Under the pieces are notes generated by a model that did not search any database, was not told the DNA's origin, and was given only the letters and a program-made list of their open reading frames with translations. DNA of 36,482 nt from Porticoccus sp. (GTDB taxonomy: Bacteria > Pseudomonadota > Gammaproteobacteria > Pseudomonadales > Porticoccaceae), in assembly GCA_018066715.1 (NCBI GenBank), contig JAGPWA010000132.1:1-36482 (forward strand), given 5' to 3'. Shown here piece after piece: positions 1 through 7,690 of the stretch (the first letter of the stretch is position 1; every line of letters starts with the position of its first letter). The translations under genes and the position numbers were made by a program.

Positions 1-352
1 AAGTGCACTGACGTTACACCCGGATGTGGCTGAGGCCGCCGTTGTGGGTTATCCCCATGATATCAAAGGCCAGGGTATCTACGCCTACGTGACTTTAATG
101 TCAAAAAGTGAACCCAGTGAATCGATACGGGCCGGCTTGCTTCAGCTTATCTCGACAGAAATTGGTCCGATAGCCAAGCCGGATATTATCCAGTGGGTTA
201 AGGATATGCCGAAAACCCGTTCGGGAAAAATTATGCGACGTATCTTGCGTAAAATAGCCGCAAACGAACTGGATAGCCTGGGAGACACTAGTACCTTAGC
301 CGAGCCTTCGGTGGTGAAGGACTTGATTGATAATCGCTGTAATAGGATATAG
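1..352 (+). CDS. acs: Acetyl-coenzyme A synthetase, C-terminal end (5' truncated by window)
   Basis: This is the last ~117 codons of an AMP-forming acetyl-CoA synthetase, read in the frame starting at base 2 and ending at the TAG at 350-352. The enzyme activates acetate to acetyl-AMP and then acetyl-CoA in the cytoplasm. The visible part is the mobile C-terminal domain. It contains the family segment [19 protein letters not shown] and then [11 protein letters not shown], whose Lys after SG is the catalytic residue that is also the known site of regulatory acetylation in Acs. The gene probably works with the ExaC-type dehydrogenase at 7691: acetaldehyde to acetate to acetyl-CoA. The product extends ~25 residues past the GKIMRR helix, about normal for the family. 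Three ATAGG motifs lie around the stop codon (342-359). Confidence 0.95.
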   Translation, partial: SALTLHPDVAEAAVVGYPHDIKGQGIYAYVTLMSKSEPSESIRAGLLQLISTEIGPIAKPDIIQWVKDMPKTRSGKIMRRILRKIAANELDSLGDTSTLAEPSVVKDLIDNRCNRI

Positions 353-424
353 GTATAGGGGTGGGGTTGTGCCCGGCCTAGAAAATGGCCAGAGCTCCAT
401 TCTTGGTAAGATAAGGATAGAGTG

Positions 425-1012
425 ATGATAATGATGCCCCCCGCTATAGCAGCCGCATTAAAGTATGTTGTCAGCACGCTGATGGTGTTGTTGATGACGA
501 CCACAGCAGTGAACGCAGATATGCGTTACAAAGTGTATCTACACAGCAATACTGAACACCGAACCGTTATTGGTGAACTAGTTTTGTCTGCCTTAGGTAA
601 AAATCAGAGTTATCAATTCACACTTGAGGATACGGCGTTTACCGATCATTTTTTATCCATGCGTCCGTTTAAATGCCTATCTGAACAGGGCAATATGTTG
701 TGCTATCTTCCCTATCCCTATAATAATCGCCGGTCTATTTCTCGTGACGATCTTACCGACCTTGAATACGATTTACTGTTTATTGCCCGCACAAAAAAAG
801 AATACGGTATTGACCCTTGGAATGGACGTTATTTTCAGTTGCGTTGGCAGGGTGAGGTTATTATTGGTGAATTGGCCGAAGTAGATCTAAATATACTGGC
901 GTCACCACCAGAAGAGGGTGATATTTATCCCATTGTTGATGCAGACCTTACCTTAGTTGAGCCGGGTGTGGGATGGTTGCCATACTTGAGCATCGAACCA
1001 TTTTCTCATTGA
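425..1012 (+). CDS. Exported protein of unknown function (195 aa)
   Basis: I do not recognise the family. The frame opens at GTG 422, but ATG 425 (or ATG 431/434) follows an AAGGAT Shine-Dalgarno-like stretch at 413-418. The first ~28 residues form a hydrophobic signal peptide ending near AVNA, so the mature protein is periplasmic or outer-membrane associated. The mature part is ~165 residues, has two Cys (MRPFKCLSEQGNMLCYL) that could form a disulfide, and is rich in beta-type aromatic residues. There are no membrane segments after the signal. It lies between acs and the convergent NosR-like gene, so context does not assign a role. The reading frame is long with ordinary codon use, and I take it to be real. 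Confidence 0.7.
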   Translation: MIMMPPAIAAALKYVVSTLMVLLMTTTAVNADMRYKVYLHSNTEHRTVIGELVLSALGKNQSYQFTLEDTAFTDHFLSMRPFKCLSEQGNMLCYLPYPYNNRRSISRDDLTDLEYDLLFIARTKKEYGIDPWNGRYFQLRWQGEVIIGELAEVDLNILASPPEEGDIYPIVDADLTLVEPGVGWLPYLSIEPFSH

Positions 1013-1091
1013 TACACATTGGCTAATGTAATCAATAATTTGATCATCCACCATTATAGAAAATTTAACACTGGTGTCCTGTGACAGTAAT

Positions 1092-3209
1092 TTAGTTAGA
1101 TCTTATGGCAGATTTTTTAAGTGCTACTTTTGCCGGTGCACATTGCTGTGGATCGTTAATAATTACAATGCACTCCAGGCATTGAATGCATTCGTCGTAA
1201 TCGATCTCGCCAGTCTTTTTAATAGCATCAATTTCACAGCGGTGATGACAGAGTTGACAAGGGCTGCCGCATTCTTTGCGGCGAGTCAGCCATTCAAACA
1301 GTTTGAAATGGCCGAGTATTGCAAGGCCCGCTCCCAATGGGCAGACGTAGCGACAATAAAATTTATGGATGTAAAGGCCGATACCAAGAAGTAGTACGGC
1401 ATAGACTACAAAGGGCCAGTAGCGGATGAACGTCAGTGTGATGGCGGTTTTAAATGGCTCTATTTCGGCAGCCTTCTCAGCGTAGTTGAGTGAGTAAAAG
1501 CATAATCCAAGCAAGCTGAAAAGCAGCAGGTATTTGACTTTTAGTAGTCGTCGATGTAGGGCGTTAGGGATGTTGACCTGTTTAAGCCCAAGCCGCTTGG
1601 AGAGCCAAGACAGCATTTCCTGTAGGGCGCCAAAGGGACATAGCCAGCCACAAAATAATCCTCTTCCAAATAAAAATAAGGATATAAAAGTGTAAACCCA
1701 TAATATAAAAATAATCGGGTCTAATAGAAAAACACCGATATCAAAATCATTTCTTAGTCCCAGTAACACCGTAAATATATTGACGACCGATAATTGCCCT
1801 TGGGCATAAAAGCCAATGAACAACAGGGTGAAGATAAGAAAAGCCCAGCGAAAGCGGTGGAAAAATTTATGTTGACGGGTGAGTTTATGTTGCTTGATAA
1901 AGGCGATGGTCAGCAATGCTAGTGCGATAAGAAGAATTATTATCTGACCGCTGCGAGATTGCCAAATGCGTACCCACAGTTCTGTATTTTGCTCCGTGTT
2001 CTCTACTTTTACGACGTCAAAAAATCTTGCTGGCAGTGTGTAGTCATCATCAAAAGACACGCGGTCTGTTATTAGATGATTTTTGGCCAGTTCGATAATG
2101 AGTTGTAACTGCATGGGCGCGCTGGGGTCGAATCCAGCCTGGGGCCGAATGCGAAAGATGTGGAGGTTGTCGAGTTTTGGTGCTCCCGTCATCAGCGATA
2201 AGGCACCCATTTCGTAGAAGTTGGTATCCCGGATACTGATTGGCAGGCCATGTTGTACCAAGCTGATATGGGCGGGTACGGTGCCGGGTTTGAAGTCGTC
2301 CTTCAGATAGGAGTAAAACCCCTCCGACATGATAGCGAAGGCGTGTTCGCCCGGTTTTAGGCGGGCCATTAATTGCTGATATTCATGTCCTCCCAGCAAG
2401 TTTTGGCCGATAGTGGGAGGGTTGAGGTAGGCATAATAGAGTTCAATTTTATTCTTGCCAGTTTTATCGTCCGGGGTGTCTTTATCTAGGGTTTCATTGG
2501 TTAAGTTTAACCGTTGTGTTGGGTAATCATTCAGTGACCCATCCAGTGCAGTCTCCACTGTTGATCGATCAATGGTCCAGTGTCGCACCAGTTCAGAACT
2601 GAGCAAGGTGGGCCAGCTCATGTTTTCTAAGTGATCGAACTTTATGGTGGCGGGTGGCTGTTGAGCAAATTCAGCTAGTTTGCTTCGTGCAACTTTAAGT
2701 GCCGCATTCAGGATTGTGTCGTTGGCGACGATAACAGACACGGTAGCTTTGGTGACGCCATCGAGATAGGTGGCGCCGGTGTTGGTATGGCCCTTTTTTC
2801 GACCAACAATAAAACGGTCGGCGACAGAGTGTTGTTCATACTGGCGAAGGAATTCAAGCAGCGGTTTAGGTCCCAGACCATGCATAAAAATTGGTTCATG
2901 GTGGTGTAGTAATGACACACCAGTAAAGGTGCCCTGTGTATCGATACCAATTAGCAGGTTAATACGTTCACCTGAAAATCCAGGTAAATCTACGAGGTCA
3001 TTGCTTTCAAAGGCATAGCCAATAATTTCATTGAGTTGGTAAACCGGCCTGAGGGGTGCAGCGGGGTCTGCTGTCTTGTCACCAATAACGGTTGCCTTGG
3101 GGAACATCGTCTGAATCAGCTGATCAATCTGTGGCTCTTCGTCACACAGGGTAATGGGTGCCATCAAGGACAGATAGATCAGAAATATTGCGTGGAAAAT
3201 ATAGTTCAT
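1092..3209 (-). CDS. NosR/NirI-type membrane flavo-iron-sulfur protein
   Basis: Full-length NosR architecture (705 aa from ATG 3209, where a signal peptide MNYIFHAIFLIYL begins; a start at 3287 would add 26 unlikely residues and has no ribosome site). Order: signal peptide; periplasmic FMN-binding domain with DGVTKATVS at 150-158, where Thr156 sits where NosR carries covalent FMN; a second periplasmic domain typical of NosR; about six membrane helices; two CxxxCP motifs (CGWLCP, CRYVCP); and a C-terminal cytoplasmic two-cluster ferredoxin segment (CGSPCQLCHHRC and CIQCLEC...C). NosR passes electrons from the membrane to periplasmic partners and is needed for nitrous-oxide reductase maturation. 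No nosZ, nosD or other nos gene is in view, so the partner here is unknown. The central Gly of the usual flavinylation motif is Lys. It is divergent from a TonB receptor 225 bp away. Confidence 0.9.
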   Translation of the reverse strand: MNYIFHAIFLIYLSLMAPITLCDEEPQIDQLIQTMFPKATVIGDKTADPAAPLRPVYQLNEIIGYAFESNDLVDLPGFSGERINLLIGIDTQGTFTGVSLLHHHEPIFMHGLGPKPLLEFLRQYEQHSVADRFIVGRKKGHTNTGATYLDGVTKATVSVIVANDTILNAALKVARSKLAEFAQQPPATIKFDHLENMSWPTLLSSELVRHWTIDRSTVETALDGSLNDYPTQRLNLTNETLDKDTPDDKTGKNKIELYYAYLNPPTIGQNLLGGHEYQQLMARLKPGEHAFAIMSEGFYSYLKDDFKPGTVPAHISLVQHGLPISIRDTNFYEMGALSLMTGAPKLDNLHIFRIRPQAGFDPSAPMQLQLIIELAKNHLITDRVSFDDDYTLPARFFDVVKVENTEQNTELWVRIWQSRSGQIIILLIALALLTIAFIKQHKLTRQHKFFHRFRWAFLIFTLLFIGFYAQGQLSVVNIFTVLLGLRNDFDIGVFLLDPIIFILWVYTFISLFLFGRGLFCGWLCPFGALQEMLSWLSKRLGLKQVNIPNALHRRLLKVKYLLLFSLLGLCFYSLNYAEKAAEIEPFKTAITLTFIRYWPFVVYAVLLLGIGLYIHKFYCRYVCPLGAGLAILGHFKLFEWLTRRKECGSPCQLCHHRCEIDAIKKTGEIDYDECIQCLECIVIINDPQQCAPAKVALKKSAIRSN

Positions 3210-3371
3210 CCGTAACTGTCTTTCATTTCTGGCTTTCAGGCAATGCGCCTTTTGGCAGAGATGGTTGCTACCTTGGTAGTGCTGCATAGGTCAGTATTAT
3301 TCAATCTAAGGGTCTCATGGACGATCGTAGGCCCGCATGAGTTAATCAGAAGTCCTCTTGTTTATATCCAT

Positions 3372-3392
3372 CCTGCAGTTATTTTTTGCAGG
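3372..3392. promoter_or_regulatory. Inverted repeat in the nosR-like/TonB receptor divergent spacer
   Basis: CCTGCA at 3372-3377 and its perfect complement TGCAGG at 3387-3392 are separated by 9 A/T-rich bases, 41 bases before the TonB receptor start and 162 bases before the NosR-like start. The position fits an operator shared by the two divergent genes, but six-base arms are short and no regulator is identified. Confidence 0.3.
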
Positions 3393-3433
3393 CATGCTTG
3401 TCAGGTGTATTAGCCATCGAGAATATATAGAAG

Positions 3434-5752
3434 ATGTCAGGTCAAGATTCCAATTTTAGGATCCAGGGCAGTCGGTGTGTACGGTGGTTGTGTGCCCTGA
3501 TATTGGGTGCAGGTTTTTTGCCAGCTAAGGGCTTGGCCGAGGTTAATGAACCTGTGATGGAGTCTATCGTAGTGGTTGGCGTAGCGCCCATGAAGGGTAG
3601 TCTTGACACGAAAAGTCTTCCCTATGCGGTACAGGTGTTTGATGAGACGGAGTTAAATAAAAATGGTGTTTACTCTGTTGCTGAAATGTTGGCCGCCCGT
3701 GCTGGCAGCGTAACATTTAATTCAGCACAGAATAACCGTTTGCAACCAGACTTGCAGTTTCGCGGCTTTACAGCATCCCCGCTTCTTGGATTGCCTCAGG
3801 GTATCGCGGTGTATCAAAACGGAGTGCGGATTAACGAAACCTTTGGTGACAGTGTCAACTGGGATTTATTGCCTGCAAGTACCATTGATTCCTTACAGTT
3901 AGTAGCAGGTTCTAATCCAATTTATGGCCTAAATGCATTGGGTGGCGCCTTTGTAGTGCAGAGCAAGACCGGCTTTTCTTCGCCGGGAACCACAGTGAAG
4001 GTCGGCCTGGCATCTGAGAAGGTACGGGATGTTGCCATCACCACTGGAGGAGATCATGGTGATTGGGGATATTTCCTGGCGGTGGACAGTATGGAGGAAG
4101 AAGGTTGGCGCGATTTCTCTGAATCCCGAGCCTTAAATATCTATGCCACACTTGGCTGGAGAAGTGAAACGCAGGATCTAGATGTCTTCTTTAATGGTGC
4201 TGATACGAAGTTGCGGGGCAATGGTACGGTGCCGGAAGCATTATTGAATGAAAGGCGTGAGTCCGTTTTCACTCACCCGGACATTACTGAAAACCGGTTG
4301 GCTCAGATCAGTGCTTCCTATCGTCGGCGCTATGACTTTGGCTCGGAGTTGAGCGTCAATCTGTTTTATCGACGAAATACTACGGACAGTTTTAATGGTG
4401 ACGGGTCAGAATTCGAAGCGTGTGAGGCCCCGCTGGATGATCATTTTCTTTGTGATGAGGATGAATCCGAGTTGCTGAGAGATCAGTTTGGCAATCCGGT
4501 TTCTGCACAGTTGGATGCCATTAACAACCTGAGTCAGCGCCGGCAGCGCAGTGGCGGGTTGACCTCTCAATGGCTTCAACCTGTGGACTTGTGGGGGATA
4601 CCCCAGCAGATACTTTTTGGGGTTGATGTGCTCTTCGGTGATACAGATTTTGACTCCACCGTGGAATTTTCTTCCTTGACTGAGGACAGGGGTACTACCA
4701 CCAGCGGTCTTTTTGATCAAGAGGGGCGGACTGAAATGAAGGCTCGTAGTCGTACCTCCTCATTGTATGCCAGTGACTTATTGCATTTGAATGAGCGGCT
4801 AAGCCTGACGTTTTCAGCTCGTTACAATGATACTCAGGTCGAAAATCGTGACCAAAGTGGAGAGCGTCCCGAGTTGGACGGTCGTCATCGCTACAAACGG
4901 TTTAATGCAGGATTGGGGATGGTCTATCTTTGGTCAGATGATTTGTCGGTGTATGGTAATGTCCAGCAGTCGTCAAGAACGCCGACGCCGGTGGAGCTGG
5001 CCTGCTCACATGCCGATGCCCCCTGTAGTCTGCCCAACAGTTTTCTCGCTGATCCCCCTTTGGATGATGTGGTAGCACAGAGTGCCGAGTTTGGTTTGCG
5101 TGGTGAAAGTGATTATTTGGAACACTGGCGGGTCAGTTTGTTTTATTCCGTTAATCGTGATGACATTATTTTTCAGACTACTGGTGGTATCTCTTCCAAT
5201 CAGGGATTTTTTACCAATGCCTCCGATACGGTGAGAAAAGGGGTGGAGCTTGATTTGTCGGGTATTCATGACAAGTGGGTATGGTATCTCAACTATACGT
5301 ATTTACATGCGAGTTTTGCCGATAGCTTCTTATCCAGTACACCCAATCACCCCTCTGCTGTAGATGGTGTATTGATGGTTGACTCGGGTAGTCGTCTGCC
5401 AGGGCTTCCCGATCACAGTATGAAACTGGGGTTGGACTATACGCTGAGTGACCATGTGCAGCTTGGTTTTGAGGCACAGGCCAATAGTGGTCAATATTTG
5501 CGTGGTGATGAAGCTAATATTGATGACCGGATAGAGGGATATACACTATTGAATGTCTATGCTCGCTATCAATTTAGTGACAGTGTTTCGTTGAGTTTTA
5601 AAATCGATAACGCCTTCGATAAAGAGTACGAAACGTTTGGCCTGTATGGTCAGGCAGGTGAAATATTCGACGATCTTGGTGATGGTGGCGGGCGTTTTCT
5701 CAGTTCCGGTTCTCCACGTCAATACTGGTTATCTATTGAGATGAACTGGTAG
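3434..5752 (+). CDS. TonB-dependent outer-membrane receptor
   Basis: A 772-residue TonB-dependent receptor with an N-terminal signal peptide (cleavage near residue 35), a TonB-box-like ESIVVVGVA, a plug domain (about 50-175, with NRLQPDLQFRGF and the plug-end LGGAFVVQSKTG), and a 22-strand barrel ending in aromatic W, as needed for Omp85 insertion. These receptors take up scarce ligands such as metal chelates using the proton-motive force. The substrate is not evident. Two extracellular-loop-like segments carry Cys pairs: C330...C340 within a run of Asp/Glu (CEAPLDDHFLCDEDESE), and C524...C531 (CSHADAPC). The acidic loop suggests a cationic or metal ligand, which is inference. Divergent to the NosR-like gene. 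The ribosome site is weak. Confidence 0.93.
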   Translation: MSGQDSNFRIQGSRCVRWLCALILGAGFLPAKGLAEVNEPVMESIVVVGVAPMKGSLDTKSLPYAVQVFDETELNKNGVYSVAEMLAARAGSVTFNSAQNNRLQPDLQFRGFTASPLLGLPQGIAVYQNGVRINETFGDSVNWDLLPASTIDSLQLVAGSNPIYGLNALGGAFVVQSKTGFSSPGTTVKVGLASEKVRDVAITTGGDHGDWGYFLAVDSMEEEGWRDFSESRALNIYATLGWRSETQDLDVFFNGADTKLRGNGTVPEALLNERRESVFTHPDITENRLAQISASYRRRYDFGSELSVNLFYRRNTTDSFNGDGSEFEACEAPLDDHFLCDEDESELLRDQFGNPVSAQLDAINNLSQRRQRSGGLTSQWLQPVDLWGIPQQILFGVDVLFGDTDFDSTVEFSSLTEDRGTTTSGLFDQEGRTEMKARSRTSSLYASDLLHLNERLSLTFSARYNDTQVENRDQSGERPELDGRHRYKRFNAGLGMVYLWSDDLSVYGNVQQSSRTPTPVELACSHADAPCSLPNSFLADPPLDDVVAQSAEFGLRGESDYLEHWRVSLFYSVNRDDIIFQTTGGISSNQGFFTNASDTVRKGVELDLSGIHDKWVWYLNYTYLHASFADSFLSSTPNHPSAVDGVLMVDSGSRLPGLPDHSMKLGLDYTLSDHVQLGFEAQANSGQYLRGDEANIDDRIEGYTLLNVYARYQFSDSVSLSFKIDNAFDKEYETFGLYGQAGEIFDDLGDGGGRFLSSGSPRQYWLSIEMNW

Positions 5753-5817
5753 TTTTTCTTCGTGTAATCCTGAAATTAAATAATATTGACACTAAATTAT
5801 TAGGTGAAAAAAATGCC

Positions 5818-5964
5818 TTAATTTTGTGGGTTAAATGTGACCCAGGCATACCGAAACTGGTCATGCTTGATACTTTGGTAGTAGTTCCCTTTGCGTAGCC
5901 CCGCGTGAACAAAAGCAGTATCAAAATAGTCGTAATGTTCAATTGGCCAAAATATAAAAGTTGT
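5818..5964 (-). pseudogene. Decayed 3' end of an unidentified gene
   Basis: On the minus strand, 48 sense codons run from just after a TGA (5965-5967) to a TAA (5818-5820). There is no ATG, GTG or TTG start with a ribosome site in frame. The translation looks like folded-protein sequence: IEHYDYFDTAFVHAGLRKG followed by NYYQSIKHDQFRYAWVTF. It is rich in Tyr, Phe, Trp and His with balanced charged residues, unlike random A/T-rich spacer. I read it as the C-terminal remnant of a deleted gene. I cannot name the family. The alternative is a chance open frame of 49 codons. Confidence 0.4.
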
Positions 5965-6149
5965 TCATATTAGAACCCTGAAAAAGACGTTGGGTTTATC
6001 TGAAATTTTTTGTTTTTCAATAGCGCCTGGTTTTGCAGAGAACCAAGCACTTATCGAAAGCAGCGTACTTCGAACGATAAAACAAAGGCTCACAGGGTGC
6101 GTCTTGACTGCGAACAAATACAGCTAGTGAATAAATATAAACCAGTGTT

Positions 6150-6156
6150 AGGGGAA
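6150..6156 (+). promoter_or_regulatory. Ribosome binding site of the porin gene
   Basis: A purine-rich TTAGGGGAA element a few bases before ATG 6161 fits a strong translation start for an abundant outer-membrane protein. Confidence 0.5.
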
Positions 6157-6160
6157 TCAC

Positions 6161-7318
6161 ATGAATAAGACTAAATTATTGAAAAATTTATTGCCGGGGG
6201 CCTTGGGGTTGGCTGCGTGCATGCAAGCCAGTGCTGCAATTGAATTTTATGACAAGGACGATACAACGGTTTCTATCGATGCATCGTTCAATACTTTCTA
6301 TACCAGTACGAGCACAGATAATGACATCAGTGGTAATGACCGCGATCAGTCTCGCGTTAAAATGGGTTTTCTTCCAAACTGGGTTGGGTTCAACTTTAAG
6401 AAGAAAGTGGACGACCTAACATTTGGTGGTCGTGCCTCGTTTTGGGTGAGTATCAATGATAGTGATGAATCGCCAACGGATGGTTTGATCGATACTCGGC
6501 AATTTTATGGGACTGTTGATGGCGCTTTCGGGCAAGTTCTTTTTGGTAAGGATTTCACGCTGTTTAACCGTAGTAATGTCTTCAACGACGAGATTCTGTT
6601 GGGTTACGGCTGGGTTAACGACACTATCGGTTTAACAGATGGTAACAATGTATCCTTTGGTAATATCGGTAGTGGTTATATCTATCCATTACCTACCTCC
6701 CAGATTACCTATCGCACCCCCACTATCGGTGGCTTTAAGTTGGCGATTGGTATTATCGACCCCTCTCGCACCAATGGTGATGATGATGCTGAGGAAGAGG
6801 CGCCTCGGTTTGAAGGTGAGCTGACCTATAACACGGCATGGGACGACGGCACGTTGGCAGCTTGGGTTGGCGGTTTGCAGCAGTCCTCTTCAGGTAGCAC
6901 AACTAGTGATGTGGACTCTACCGGCGTTTCTTTCGGTGCTCGTGTGAAAATTGGTGGGCTGGCTCTGCATGCCTCCGGTTATGACGGCGAAGGGATAGGT
7001 ATGTTGATCGGCCCGGCTGATGCGCAAGGTCTTGGCCTTAGCAATCTTGTTGTCGAGAACGAAGATGAGATTGACAGCAGCGGTTGGTTGACTCAAGCCT
7101 CTTATACGATGGGGACTAATCGTCTGGCTCTCTCCTTCGGTCAGTCTGAAATTGATAATGCTGGTGATTGGGAAAATGAGACCAGGACAGTTGCTTGGTT
7201 TCACCGCATCAACAGTACCTTCACCACCGCGGTTGAATTCACCCAAAACGAATTTGAAATTGGTGGCGATACTGAAGAAGCAGATACTTTTGGCATTGGC
7301 TTGATTGTTAATTTCTAA
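6161..7318 (+). CDS. Outer-membrane porin (general, Gram-negative porin family)
   Basis: 385 residues: a Lys-rich signal peptide cleaved after ASA (about residue 25), then a mature beta-barrel with alternating hydrophobic strands and long Gly/Asp/Ser-rich loops. Typical trimeric-porin segments include QFYGTVDGAFGQVLFGKDF and the C-terminal strand TFGIGLIVNF ending in Phe. The mature part is strongly acidic, common in marine bacteria. It would allow passive diffusion of small hydrophilic solutes. It has a good ribosome site and its own terminator (7346-7384), so it is probably a monocistronic, highly expressed gene. Its position between the TonB receptor and the acetaldehyde dehydrogenase might tie it to substrate entry, but that is inference. 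Confidence 0.9.
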   Translation: MNKTKLLKNLLPGALGLAACMQASAAIEFYDKDDTTVSIDASFNTFYTSTSTDNDISGNDRDQSRVKMGFLPNWVGFNFKKKVDDLTFGGRASFWVSINDSDESPTDGLIDTRQFYGTVDGAFGQVLFGKDFTLFNRSNVFNDEILLGYGWVNDTIGLTDGNNVSFGNIGSGYIYPLPTSQITYRTPTIGGFKLAIGIIDPSRTNGDDDAEEEAPRFEGELTYNTAWDDGTLAAWVGGLQQSSSGSTTSDVDSTGVSFGARVKIGGLALHASGYDGEGIGMLIGPADAQGLGLSNLVVENEDEIDSSGWLTQASYTMGTNRLALSFGQSEIDNAGDWENETRTVAWFHRINSTFTTAVEFTQNEFEIGGDTEEADTFGIGLIVNF

Positions 7319-7345
7319 GTAGAGAACAAGGTTCCCTCCCTCCTA

Positions 7346-7384
7346 TTCCGGAACATGCTCTCCCCATGTTTCGGAATTTTTTTT
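7346..7384 (+). terminator. Rho-independent terminator after porin
   Basis: A 12-bp stem (7346-7357 with 7365-7376, one G-U pair, TTCCGGAACATG against CATGTTTCGGAA) with a 7-base loop is followed by eight T residues (7377-7384), 28 bases past the porin stop. Confidence 0.92.
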
Positions 7385-7690
7385 GAGGAAATGAAACAAG
7401 ACAGTAGGTTGTCATGTTTGAGAGCTTACCCAAATTACATAGCCTTCAAATTAAACAGAGAGTTAATCATGGGGGAAACGATGCTCTTATATCAGCAGTC
7501 AACACTGCCGAGTTTAAAAGACTAGAACCATAGCCACCTAAGTACGGTTTAAAACTGACACTGCCTGTAGGCATGTAGACCAATAGCTCAAAAGGCGGGT
7601 TCAGGACGCAGGCTGAGAGGGCGTTAGCGCAGTGATCCACAGCTTTGTGGGCAATGCCAAGATGAATAATGAATTTAAGAGGTAATTGTT
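7385..7690. other. Spacer upstream of the acetaldehyde dehydrogenase gene
   Basis: About 306 bp between the porin terminator and exaC. I see no recognisable gene, sigma-54 (GG-N10-GC type) element or operator. A 44-codon plus-strand frame (7391-7525) starts six bases after the T-tract but has a badly spaced ribosome site. A ribosome site AAGAGGT lies 7-13 bases before the exaC ATG. Confidence 0.5.

Larger units (their letters stand above)
5753..6160. other. 408-bp spacer between TonB receptor and porin
   Basis: No intact gene. It contains a decayed minus-strand reading frame (5818-5964, separate entry). It also has an inverted pair TTATCG (6051-6056) / CGATAA (6075-6080), and a TTGACT -35-like hexamer at 6104-6109 about 50 bases before the porin start, with an A/T-rich stretch where a -10 would lie. 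No convincing terminator follows the receptor gene. Confidence 0.5.

Noticed and set aside
1092-3287. Calling the gene nosR and inferring denitrification
   Set aside because: No nosZ or other nos genes are in the window, and NosR-like proteins occur in other contexts.
3434-5752. Assigning the TonB receptor to vitamin B12, copper, heme, lanthanide or siderophore uptake
   Set aside because: No sequence feature I can read distinguishes these ligands, and no riboswitch or Fur-box-like site is evident upstream.
7469-7525. 18-codon frame MGETMLLYQQSTLPSLKD as a PqqA-like peptide near exaC
   Set aside because: It lacks the Glu-x3-Tyr pair of PqqA, has no ribosome site, and no pqq genes are adjacent.
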